NCBI GenBank assembly: GCA_002366775.1
Contig: DFBW01000147.1
Span: 1 to 6,567 of the forward strand
Length of the DNA: 6,567 bases
Direction: 5' to 3'
From: Roseovarius sp. UBA3070
Lineage (GTDB): Bacteria; Pseudomonadota; Alphaproteobacteria; Rhodobacterales; Rhodobacteraceae
Of this stretch, positions 1 through 5,783 are shown piece after piece. A model generated the notes under the pieces. The model did not search any database. It was not told where the DNA came from and was given only the letters and a program-made list of their open reading frames with translations. Every line of letters begins with the position of its first letter. Position 1 is the stretch's first letter. The position numbers and the translations under genes are program-made.

Positions 1-36
1 TGGGACGGTAAGAAGGCAGACTTAGCGATGTCTTAA
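1..36 (+). CDS. Possible C-terminal tail of an upstream gene (partial)
   Basis: Frame 1 is open from the first base and reads WDGKKADLAMS before a TAA at 34-36. The other two plus-strand frames stop at 9-11 and 23-25. Eleven residues are too few to identify a family. The reading gains slight support from context: a plus-strand gene ending here would converge on the minus-strand gene ending at 124, with a terminator hairpin between them. It may equally be non-coding sequence. Confidence 0.2.
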   Translation, partial: WDGKKADLAMS

Positions 37-56
37 GATGTGCTGCTCATCTCATT

Positions 57-86
57 AAAAAGCGCGACACCTGAGCGCCGCGCTTT
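57..86 (-). terminator. Intrinsic terminator of the DUF1476 gene
   Basis: Read on the minus strand, AAAGCGCG (86-79) pairs perfectly with CGCGCTTT (66-59) around a 12-base loop. The T tract runs through 61-57, partly inside the stem. It lies 37 bases beyond the DUF1476 stop codon. On the plus strand the stem is followed by only three T residues, so termination of a convergent plus-strand gene would be weaker. Confidence 0.7.
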
Positions 87-123
87 CGTATACATTGGAT
101 ATATTTGGGGAAATGCCTGTGCC

Positions 124-441
124 TTAGTCGGCTTCAGTCATGACCTGTTCTTTGGCGACAATGATCAGTTCTGCCATTTTGGTGCGGATCGTGGCCGCAT
201 CGGCAAGATCACCCAGATCACCCGCCACTTTGCGTACCACGTCCTCGGTGCCGGCCTCTTCAAAATCAGAGTGGATCACCTCTTTGGCGTATTCGGCGGC
301 GTCTGCGGCTGATTTGCCCATCAGCTCGGCGGCCCAAAGCCCCAACATTTTGTTGCAGCGGGCCTGCGCCTTGAACTGCATTTCTTCGTCATGGGCGTAT
401 TTGTTTTCAAAGGCGCTTTCGCGGTCGTCAAAGGTGCTCAT
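124..441 (-). CDS. DUF1476 family protein, likely F1-ATPase zeta subunit (ATP hydrolysis inhibitor)
   Basis: This encodes a small soluble protein of 105 residues. It begins MSTFDDRESAFENKYAHDEE and continues with an alanine- and glutamate-rich, apparently all-helical body (FKAQARCNKMLGLWAAELMG at about 23-42, then EYAKEVIHSDFEEAGTEDV at about 50-68). The FDDRE start, the LGLWAAE stretch and the length are typical of DUF1476. In Paracoccus denitrificans this family is the zeta subunit of the F-type ATP synthase, whose N-terminal part enters F1 and blocks ATP hydrolysis while allowing synthesis. By family, the protein here should act on F1 at the cytoplasmic face of the inner membrane; no ATP synthase gene is nearby. 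There is no signal peptide or membrane segment. The ATG at 441 has an AAGGA site 7 bases upstream, and the gene is transcribed divergently from purC. The family assignment is firm; the zeta role in this organism is inferred. Confidence 0.9.
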   Translation of the reverse strand: MSTFDDRESAFENKYAHDEEMQFKAQARCNKMLGLWAAELMGKSAADAAEYAKEVIHSDFEEAGTEDVVRKVAGDLGDLADAATIRTKMAELIIVAKEQVMTEAD

Positions 442-448
442 TGGGCCA

Positions 449-453
449 TCCTT
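449..453 (-). promoter_or_regulatory. Ribosome binding site of the DUF1476 gene
   Basis: AAGGA on the minus strand lies 7 bases before the ATG at 441. It supports that start codon. Confidence 0.7.
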
Positions 454-478
454 CTGGTCTGCGTTACATTTCCCCTCT

Positions 479-507
479 GATATGCAACTTCAGACCTTTG
501 CGCGCAA
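479..507 (-). promoter_or_regulatory. Candidate promoter of the DUF1476 gene
   Basis: On the minus strand, TTGCGC (507-502) and CATATC (484-479) are 17 bases apart. Each matches the sigma-70 consensus at three of six bases. Transcription would start near 471, giving a leader of about 30 bases. The -35 box lies inside the palindrome TTGCGCGCAA (498-507), which could be an operator. The match is weak. Confidence 0.3.
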
Positions 508-522
508 GGGTGATACGCCATC

Positions 523-551
523 TTGCGGCAATCCGGCCCATAGACTATGAG
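523..551 (+). promoter_or_regulatory. Candidate promoter of the purC-purS-purQ cluster
   Basis: TTGCGG (523-528) and TATGAG (546-551) are separated by exactly 17 bases. The -10 box matches TATAAT at four of six bases and the -35 box matches TTGACA at three. Transcription would start near 558, about 43 bases before the TTG start of purC. The upstream in-frame ATG at 547 falls inside this -10 box, so it would not be on the mRNA. Confidence 0.4.
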
Positions 552-589
552 AGCGGCAACGATGCGGGGATTGTCCCTGACACAGGATC

Positions 590-593
590 GGAG
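590..593 (+). promoter_or_regulatory. Ribosome binding site that selects the TTG start of purC
   Basis: GGAG ends 7 bases before the TTG at 601, which is ideal spacing. The upstream in-frame ATG codons at 547 and 562 have no comparably placed site. Confidence 0.65.
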
Positions 594-600
594 TGCACCC

Positions 601-1362
601 TTGGCGCGACGCAAGAAGATTTACGAAGGCAAAGCGAAAACCCTGTATGAGGGCCCGGAACCGGGCACGATTGTGCAGTATTTCAAGGATGATGCCACTG
701 CATTCAACGCTGAAAAGAAGGCCGTGATTGAGGGCAAAGGTGTGTTGAACAACATTCTGTCCGAATATTTCATGATCGGGCTAAATACGATCGGCGTGCC
801 AACACATTTCATTAAGCGGCTGAACATGCGTGAACAGCTGGTGCGCCAGGTTGAAATTGTGCCCCTGGAAGTGATCGTGCGCAACTTTGCTGCCGGTTCC
901 ATCGCCAAGCGTCTGGGCATTGACGAGGGCACACAATTGCCGCGCCCCATCGTGGAATACTGCCTGAAAGACGATGCTTTGGGTGATCCTTTGGTCTCCG
1001 AAGAACATATCGCTGCCTTTGGTTGGGCCAGTCAGCAGGATATGGATGATATCCTCAGCCTTGCTTTGCGGGTGAATGATTTTCTGTCCGGCATCATGTA
1101 CGGCGTTGGCATCCGTCTGGTTGATTTCAAGATTGAGATTGGCCGGGTGTACGATGGCGATTTCATGCGCCTGATCGTGGCCGATGAGATCAGCCCCGAC
1201 AGTTGCCGCCTGTGGGACATCGAGACCGGTGAAAAACTTGACAAAGACGTGTTCCGCCGTGATCTGGGCAGCCTGACAGACGCCTATACCGAGGTCGCCA
1301 CCCGTCTGGGTGTGATGCCAAAGAATGCCACGCCGATGACACGGCCAACGCTGATTAATTAA
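601..1362 (+). CDS. purC: Phosphoribosylaminoimidazole-succinocarboxamide synthase (SAICAR synthetase)
   Basis: PurC joins CAIR and aspartate using ATP to give SAICAR, a cytoplasmic step of purine synthesis. The product is 253 residues when started at TTG 601, reading (M)[17 protein letters not shown], which is the usual N-terminus and length for roseobacter PurC. The nucleotide-binding start KIYEGKAK is at 6-13. SAICAR synthetase signature 1 is seen as [15 protein letters not shown] at 86-100. Signature 2 is seen as LVDFKIEIG at 173-181. The conserved [13 protein letters not shown] stretch follows at 194-206. An in-frame ATG at 547 would add 18 residues that do not look like the family and overlaps the likely -10 box, so I reject it. 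The gene is first in a cluster with purS, 15 bases downstream, and purQ. Identity is very secure; the start is well supported. Confidence 0.96.
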   Translation: MARRKKIYEGKAKTLYEGPEPGTIVQYFKDDATAFNAEKKAVIEGKGVLNNILSEYFMIGLNTIGVPTHFIKRLNMREQLVRQVEIVPLEVIVRNFAAGSIAKRLGIDEGTQLPRPIVEYCLKDDALGDPLVSEEHIAAFGWASQQDMDDILSLALRVNDFLSGIMYGVGIRLVDFKIEIGRVYDGDFMRLIVADEISPDSCRLWDIETGEKLDKDVFRRDLGSLTDAYTEVATRLGVMPKNATPMTRPTLIN

Positions 1363-1364
1363 GC

Positions 1365-1369
1365 AGGAG
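1365..1369 (+). promoter_or_regulatory. Ribosome binding site of purS
   Basis: AGGAG lies 8 bases before the ATG at 1378. An in-frame GTG at 1369 overlaps this site itself and so is not the start. Confidence 0.7.
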
Positions 1370-1377
1370 TGAGCGCC

Positions 1378-1617
1378 ATGAAGGCCCGCGTACACATTAT
1401 GTTGAAAAACGGAGTTCTGGACCCGCAGGGCGAGGCGGTGCGCCACGCATTGGACCAATTGGGTTTTGGCGGTGTTGAGGGGGTGCGTCAGGGCAAGGTG
1501 ATTGATCTGGAGCTGAGCGAAACCGATGCAGCCAAAGTCCAGGACGAAGTGACCAAAATGTGCGAAAAGCTGCTCGCCAACACTGTGATCGAGAGCTATT
1601 CGGTGGAGCTGAGGTGA
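1378..1617 (+). CDS. purS: Phosphoribosylformylglycinamidine synthase subunit PurS
   Basis: PurS is the small structural subunit of the three-part FGAM synthase (PurS, PurQ, PurL). It bridges the glutaminase PurQ and the synthase PurL and helps ammonia pass between them. The 79-residue product has the normal family length. It shows the early strand [10 protein letters not shown] followed by NGVLDPQG (11-18), and the C-terminal [14 protein letters not shown] (65-78), both typical of PurS. The ATG at 1378 is chosen over the in-frame GTG at 1369 because the AGGAG site overlaps that GTG. The stop codon overlaps the purQ start by one base (TGATG), which suggests translational coupling and equal production of the two subunits. 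The presence of PurS indicates the Bacillus-type small PurL rather than the large single-chain enzyme of enterobacteria. Confidence 0.95.
   Translation: MKARVHIMLKNGVLDPQGEAVRHALDQLGFGGVEGVRQGKVIDLELSETDAAKVQDEVTKMCEKLLANTVIESYSVELR
1605..1608 (+). promoter_or_regulatory. Ribosome binding site of purQ inside purS
   Basis: GGAG within the last codons of purS lies 8 bases before the purQ ATG at 1617. It supports that start over the upstream in-frame ATG at 1560. Confidence 0.6.
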
Positions 1618-2285
1618 TGCACGCCGCTGTCATCGTTTTTCCCGGATCAAACTGCGACCGTGATCTGCAAGTGGCGCTGGAACGGGCAGGGGCCAAAGTG
1701 TCAATGGTCTGGCACAAGGACACTGAACTGCCCACAGGAGTCGACTTTGTCGGCATCCCCGGTGGGTTCTCCTTTGGCGATTATCTGCGCTGCGGCGCGA
1801 TTGCGGCGAACTCACCTATCTGTCGCTCGGTTGTCGCACATGCAGATCGTGGCGGCTATGTTCTGGGGATTTGCAACGGCTTTCAGGTGCTCACTGAAAC
1901 TGGCCTGCTGCCTGGCGTTTTGCTGCGCAATGCGGGGCTGAAATATATTTGCAAGGCGATTGGCCTGAAGGTTGAAACCTCCAACAGTGTTTTCACTGCG
2001 CGCTATAATGCGGGGGGCGAAATTACTGTGCCGATTGCTCATCACGATGGCAATTACCATGTGGACGCTGACACCCTGGCTGCGCTCAAGGCCGAGGATC
2101 GGGTGGCGTTCACCTATGTGGACAACCCCAACGGCTCGATGGATGATATTGCCGGCGTGCTGTCGCAAAATCGCCGCGTGCTGGGGCTGATGCCACATCC
2201 CGAACGCATGGCAGAGCCAGCCCATGGCGGTACAGATGGCGCTGCAATGTTTGACAGCCTTGTGCAAAACCTGGTGCATGCGTGA
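1617..2285 (+). CDS. purQ: Phosphoribosylformylglycinamidine synthase, glutaminase subunit PurQ
   Basis: PurQ hydrolyses glutamine and passes the ammonia to PurL, which converts FGAR to FGAM. The 222-residue product is a class I glutamine amidotransferase of the usual PurQ length. It starts [16 protein letters not shown]. The oxyanion region [16 protein letters not shown] is at 46-61. The nucleophile elbow GICNGFQVL contains Cys86 at 84-92. The other members of the triad are His194 and Glu196 in MPHPERM (192-198). All catalytic residues are present, so the enzyme should be active. An upstream in-frame ATG at 1560 would add 19 residues inside purS that do not fit the family. No purL follows: the next gene, 39 bases on, is dctB, so the catalytic subunit must be encoded elsewhere. 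Confidence 0.96.
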   Translation: MHAAVIVFPGSNCDRDLQVALERAGAKVSMVWHKDTELPTGVDFVGIPGGFSFGDYLRCGAIAANSPICRSVVAHADRGGYVLGICNGFQVLTETGLLPGVLLRNAGLKYICKAIGLKVETSNSVFTARYNAGGEITVPIAHHDGNYHVDADTLAALKAEDRVAFTYVDNPNGSMDDIAGVLSQNRRVLGLMPHPERMAEPAHGGTDGAAMFDSLVQNLVHA

Positions 2286-2289
2286 GCGC

Positions 2290-2318
2290 TTGAGGCTGGC
2301 CGCTCAGCGGCTTAACCT
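2290..2318 (+). promoter_or_regulatory. Candidate dctB promoter with a dyad in its spacer
   Basis: TTGAGG (2290-2295, four of six bases matching TTGACA) and TAACCT (2313-2318, three of six) are 17 bases apart. The expected transcription start is about 2325, the A of the dctB ATG, which would give a leaderless mRNA. The perfect dyad GCCGC-TCA-GCGGC (2299-2311) lies between the two boxes and might bind a regulator. A second inverted pair, TGAGCG (2283-2288) with CGCTCA (2301-2306), overlaps it and the purQ stop. The assignment is speculative. Confidence 0.25.
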
Positions 2319-2324
2319 GCCCTT

Positions 2325-4085
2325 ATGACGAAACTGCCGATACCCACCCCCGTTAAACGGATGCGCACCACTGGTTGGCGCGCGCGGATGGCGCTGGTGT
2401 TGCTGGTTCTGCTGGCGGTTTCGGTGGTGTTTATCACCAACCGGCTGCTGACGGATCGGTTTACTGAAAACACGCGCAACCGGGCCGAATTGCGGCTGGT
2501 GCTATACGGCGGCAATCTGCTGTCAGAATTGCGCCAAAACGCCATTGTGCCGCAGCTTCTTGCGCGTGACCCTGCGCTGATTTCGGCCTTGAATTCAGGC
2601 GATTATGCGCAATCCACCGCTCGGTTGATTTCCTTTCTGGATGAAATCGGCGCCAAAACACTGACACTGCTGGACAGTGATGGACGCGCCGTGGCCTCAA
2701 CCGAGCGCACATTGCTGGGACAAAACCACCGGCAGTCGGCGTATTTCATCGACGCCGTCCGGTCGGCTGATACTATTTTCAAGGTGTTACCTGACGAAAC
2801 AACCAATTTTCGGTTCTTTTACTCACGCCGCATCGAAAGCCAGAATCAACTGGCGGGCGTCATTGTGGTTGAGATCGACCTGAAGAAATATGAACGCGCC
2901 TGGGCGGGGATTTCTGATGCGGTTCTGGTGACCGACAGTGAAGGCCAGATCATCCTGTCAACAGAACCACGTTGGCGGGGCCTTAATGAAAATGATGCCC
3001 TGACCCGACAGCCCGTTGCCGGGGCGATACAGCGCGCGATTCAGGCCACATCTGATTGGACCATGGTGCCCGCTGATGCCTATTTGGAGGGCGAGGCCGT
3101 GATGCGTGTCGAAGGACGCGTGGCGTTTCGGGGCTGGCGTATCGCCAGTTTCACCACCTACACAAGTGTGCGCGAAAAGGTGAACGGGGTGCTGGCGCTT
3201 GAAATCATGGTGTTTGCGATTCTGCTGGCTGTGGCGTTCTATTATCTCAGCCGCAAAACCGCGTTTCGCATGGCCGCGTTCCAACGCGAGTCGGCAGAGC
3301 TTCGCGCATTGAATGCACGCCTCCAGCGGGAAATCGCCGAGCGTCGGCGGGTGCAAGAGAACCTCGCCGTGGCAGAACAAACCCTTGCGCAATCATCAAA
3401 ACTGGCAGCCCTGGGCGAGATGTCGGCCGCTGTCAGCCATGAGTTGAACCAGCCCCTGGCCGCGATGAAAACCTATCTGGCCGGTGCGCGGCTTTTGCTA
3501 AAGCGCAACCGCCCCGAAGAGGCCGTGGGATCATTCCAGCGCATTGATGATCTGATCGAGCGGATGGGGGCCATTACCAAACAGCTGAAATCCTATGCGC
3601 GCCAGTCCGGGAACGAGTTTCAGCCTGTAAACATGGGCGAAGCGCTCTCCTCGGCGCTGGCAATGATGGAGCCACAGCTGCGCGAACGTAAGGTCGATAT
3701 CAGCCGTGGTATCCCCAGTCAGCCGGTGATGGTGATGGGCGATCGGGTGCGTGTGGAACAGGTGATGATCAACCTGTTGCGCAATGCATTGGATGCCACT
3801 CGCAACGTGCCGGATGCGGCCATCGAAATTCTGTTGGCCGCAGGTGAAACCGCCGTGTTGTCGGTGCGTGACAACGGGCAGGGGATCGAGGACCTCGATG
3901 CCCTGTTCGAGCCGTTTTACACCACCAAGCAACCCGGTGATGGGGTTGGGCTGGGGCTTGCGATTTCCTCAGGGATAGTCAACGACTTGGGAGGACGCCT
4001 GACCGCAAGAAATGCGGCTGGCGGGGGGGCTGTATTTGAAATGCAGCTGCCCATATTACCCGTAGAAAGCCGAGCAGCAGAATAG
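2325..4085 (+). CDS. dctB: C4-dicarboxylate sensor histidine kinase DctB
   Basis: This is an inner-membrane sensor kinase expected to detect succinate, malate or fumarate in the periplasm and phosphorylate DctD. The product has 586 residues. Membrane segment 1 is at about 22-38 and segment 2 at about 287-307. The roughly 250 residues between them fit the double-PDC sensor of DctB, with GQNHRQSAYF at 132-141 and FRFFYSR at 162-168 resembling the ligand-pocket strands. A charged coiled-coil-like stretch at about 316-356 links to the HisKA domain, with phospho-acceptor His372 in SHELNQPL. The ATPase domain has Asn487 in the N box (NLLRNALDA), DNGQG at 516-520, FEPFYTTK at 528-535 and GVGLGL at 540-545, so the kinase appears intact. 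No Shine-Dalgarno sequence precedes the ATG at 2325; in-frame ATGs at 2361 and 2388 are possible but look no better. The gene sits 10 bases from dctD. The kinase class is certain; the ligand is inferred. Confidence 0.88.
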   Translation: MTKLPIPTPVKRMRTTGWRARMALVLLVLLAVSVVFITNRLLTDRFTENTRNRAELRLVLYGGNLLSELRQNAIVPQLLARDPALISALNSGDYAQSTARLISFLDEIGAKTLTLLDSDGRAVASTERTLLGQNHRQSAYFIDAVRSADTIFKVLPDETTNFRFFYSRRIESQNQLAGVIVVEIDLKKYERAWAGISDAVLVTDSEGQIILSTEPRWRGLNENDALTRQPVAGAIQRAIQATSDWTMVPADAYLEGEAVMRVEGRVAFRGWRIASFTTYTSVREKVNGVLALEIMVFAILLAVAFYYLSRKTAFRMAAFQRESAELRALNARLQREIAERRRVQENLAVAEQTLAQSSKLAALGEMSAAVSHELNQPLAAMKTYLAGARLLLKRNRPEEAVGSFQRIDDLIERMGAITKQLKSYARQSGNEFQPVNMGEALSSALAMMEPQLRERKVDISRGIPSQPVMVMGDRVRVEQVMINLLRNALDATRNVPDAAIEILLAAGETAVLSVRDNGQGIEDLDALFEPFYTTKQPGDGVGLGLAISSGIVNDLGGRLTARNAAGGGAVFEMQLPILPVESRAAE

Positions 4086-4088
4086 GGA
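4084..4088 (+). promoter_or_regulatory. Ribosome binding site of dctD
   Basis: AGGGA overlaps the dctB stop codon and lies 7 bases before the ATG at 4096. It favours that ATG over the in-frame ATG at 4108 and points to coupled translation with dctB. Confidence 0.6.
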
Positions 4089-4095
4089 TCACACT

Positions 4096-5433
4096 ATGCC
4101 AAGCGCCATGAAAATTGCCATCGTTGATGACGAAAAGGACATGCGCCAGTCAATCAGCCAATGGTTGGCCCTGTCGGGATATGACACCGAAGCCTTTCCC
4201 AGTGCCGAAGAAGCGCTGAAAGTGCTGGGGCCTGAGTATCCGGGCATTGTGGTCACCGACATCAAAATGCCCGGCATGGACGGCATGCAATTCCTGAAAA
4301 AGCTGATGGGCAGTGACAGCAGCCTTCCGGTGATCATGATCACGGGCCATGGCGATGTTCCTATGGCGGTCGAGGCAATGCGCGTTGGCGCCTATGATTT
4401 TCTGGAAAAGCCCTTCAACCCGGACCGGATGAACGATCTGGCGAAAAAGGCCACTTTGGCGCGGCGTATGACGCTGGATAGCCGCGCATTGCGGCGCGAG
4501 CTGTCTGAGGGCGGCCAGCTGATGAAAAAGCTCATCGGGTCCAGCCCGGCGATGGAGCGCTTGAAAGAAGATATTCTGGATCTCGGTCAGGCCGATGGTC
4601 ATGTGTTGATCGAAGGCGAAACCGGCACCGGCAAAACCCTGGTGGCCCACGCCCTGCATGCGGTCGGATCGCGCGCGGGCAAGAAATTTGTGCTGGTTTC
4701 CTGTGCGGGGTTTGACGAAGACGCTCTGATCAAGCGCCTGTTTGGCCCAATGAACCCCGAAGACAGCCAATTGCCCGCCGTAGAAGAGGCCCGCGGCGGT
4801 ACTTTAGTGTTGGAAGACATCGAGGCCCTGTCCGAGACCGCACAAGGGCGCTTGCTGAACCATATCAATGATGATGGCACCCCACCCGAAACCCGTATCG
4901 TGGCGATTTGCAACATGCAGGAGCAGGATCGCACCTGCGAAGACGCGCTGCGCTCGGATCTGTTTTACCGTTTGGCCAGCCTGCGCATCACCGTGCCGCC
5001 CTTGCGCCAGCGCGGTGAGGATATCCTGACGCTCTTCACGCGCTTCGGAGAGGAGTTCTCAGACGATTATGGCTGCGAGCCGCCACAGGTGATGGCTCAG
5101 GAAGCGGCGCAATTGTTGCAGGCCCCGTGGCCCGGCAATGTGCGCCAGCTGTATAACGTGGCCGAACGCGCCGTGTTGCAGGAAAGACGTGGCAGCGGCA
5201 CTATTGCATCGCTTTTGATGTCTGATCATCAGGATATGCAGCCGGTGATGACCACCGAAGGCAAACCCCTGAAGGAATACGTCGAAGCCTTTGAACGTAT
5301 GTTGATCGACAACACCATGCGCCGCCACAAAGGTTCTATCGCGGCGGTGATGGAAGAATTGTGCCTGCCTCGCCGGACGTTGAACGAAAAAATGGCCAAA
5401 TACGGCCTGCAACGCTCGGATTATCTTGGATAG
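4096..5433 (+). CDS. dctD: NtrC-family response regulator DctD lacking the GAFTGA loop
   Basis: This is the response regulator paired with DctB and has 445 residues. The receiver domain (about 5-120) has the acidic pair Asp11-Asp12, phospho-acceptor Asp55 in TDIKMPG, Thr83 and Lys105, so it should be phosphorylated. The AAA+ domain (about 145-370) has Walker A GETGTGKT (174-181), sensor I Asn273, paired arginine fingers Arg286 and Arg292 in LRSDLFYRL, and sensor II Arg350 in GNVRQL. A Fis-type helix-turn-helix closes the protein (about 400-440, EELCLPRRTL). Two departures stand out. The segment between LFG (215-217) and GGTL (234-237) is 16 residues, against about 21 in classical DctD as I recall it, and contains no GAFTGA, the motif that touches sigma-54. 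Walker B reads LVLED instead of LFLDE. The family is certain. Activation through sigma-54 is doubtful, and the real targets are unknown because no dct transport gene is adjacent. Confidence 0.88.
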   Translation: MPSAMKIAIVDDEKDMRQSISQWLALSGYDTEAFPSAEEALKVLGPEYPGIVVTDIKMPGMDGMQFLKKLMGSDSSLPVIMITGHGDVPMAVEAMRVGAYDFLEKPFNPDRMNDLAKKATLARRMTLDSRALRRELSEGGQLMKKLIGSSPAMERLKEDILDLGQADGHVLIEGETGTGKTLVAHALHAVGSRAGKKFVLVSCAGFDEDALIKRLFGPMNPEDSQLPAVEEARGGTLVLEDIEALSETAQGRLLNHINDDGTPPETRIVAICNMQEQDRTCEDALRSDLFYRLASLRITVPPLRQRGEDILTLFTRFGEEFSDDYGCEPPQVMAQEAAQLLQAPWPGNVRQLYNVAERAVLQERRGSGTIASLLMSDHQDMQPVMTTEGKPLKEYVEAFERMLIDNTMRRHKGSIAAVMEELCLPRRTLNEKMAKYGLQRSDYLG

Positions 5434-5544
5434 ATACTGGGTAGGGGGGCTGACTGGCAGCGCTATCGGCAAGCAGGGTTTTGCGCCTCAGGCAAGAGCA
5501 CGGATGGGCAACATAAGGTCGCCCGCGCCCTTGGTAGGCAACGA

Positions 5545-5604
5545 ATGCCAAATACCCATGCCAAAGCCACGGCGCATTAACCCGATTTGCCATTGTCATT
5601 TGCC
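5545..5604. repeat. Two tandem-like direct-repeat pairs, each with a 13-base period
   Basis: ATGCCAAA occurs at 5545-5552 and 5558-5565. ATTTGCC occurs at 5585-5591 and 5598-5604. Both pairs repeat at a distance of 13 bases. A hairpin is also possible here: GGTA (5533-5536) with TACC (5553-5556), and GGCA (5537-5540) with TGCC (5546-5549). These could be protein-binding sites upstream of rne, or chance. Confidence 0.35.
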
Positions 5605-5628
5605 TGCATCCGCCATTAAGGTGAGCGA

Positions 5629-5660
5629 AGGGCCTTGGCTATACGCCAAATGTGCGCCCT
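5629..5660. repeat. Two-tier inverted repeat upstream of rne
   Basis: AGGGC (5629-5633) pairs with GCCCT (5656-5660). Inside it, TTGGC (5635-5639) pairs with GCCAA (5645-5649) around the loop TATAC. No T tract follows directly, so this is not a standard terminator. It may be an operator or an RNA hairpin. Confidence 0.4.
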
Positions 5661-5715
5661 GAGAGTTTCGCTGTTTTAGACAAACGGACCACGTCCCCAC
5701 ATCTGAACAGGCCGA

Positions 5716-5744
5716 TTGGGTCCTCAAAAGGGGCCACATACATA
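5716..5744 (+). promoter_or_regulatory. Weak candidate promoter for rne
   Basis: TTGGGT (5716-5721) and TACATA (5739-5744) have a 17-base spacer but match the consensus at only three of six bases each. Start of transcription near 5751 would leave a leader of about 230 bases containing all the stems described at 5784-5953. Confidence 0.2.
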
Positions 5745-5783
5745 CCTGAGCCCACGCGTGAGAGCATGAATGGGCGCAGGTTT

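Larger units (their letters stand above)
5434..5783. other. Non-coding stretch between dctD and the rne leader
   Basis: I find no convincing gene here on either strand. The open frames that exist (for example 5426-5662 plus and 5596-5859 minus) give proteins rich in cysteine, serine, proline or arginine, with no recognised family and no good ribosome site. There is no clear intrinsic terminator after dctD. The stretch holds two short direct-repeat pairs with a 13-base period, one two-tier inverted repeat and a weak candidate rne promoter, each listed separately. No tRNA, SRP RNA or tmRNA motif was seen. Confidence 0.6.

Noticed and set aside
140..550. 136-codon plus-strand frame across the DUF1476 gene
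   Set aside because: It is serine- and alanine-rich shadow coding opposite a recognised gene with its own ribosome site.
547..600. N-terminal extension of PurC from ATG 547
   Set aside because: The extra 18 residues do not resemble PurC, the ATG lies in the likely -10 box, and the TTG at 601 has a better ribosome site.
781..1458. 225-codon open frame on the minus strand opposite purC
   Set aside because: It is antisense to a secure purC gene, is rich in histidine and glutamine as expected of a shadow frame, and has no recognisable family.
4150..4770. 206-codon open frame on the minus strand opposite dctD
   Set aside because: It lies wholly antisense to dctD, whose domain motifs are clear, and its composition (many His, Gln and Arg) is that of a shadow frame.
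5481..5495. TTGC/GCAA inverted repeat shortly after dctD as a terminator
   Set aside because: The stem is only four bases and there is no T tract, so it cannot be called an intrinsic terminator.
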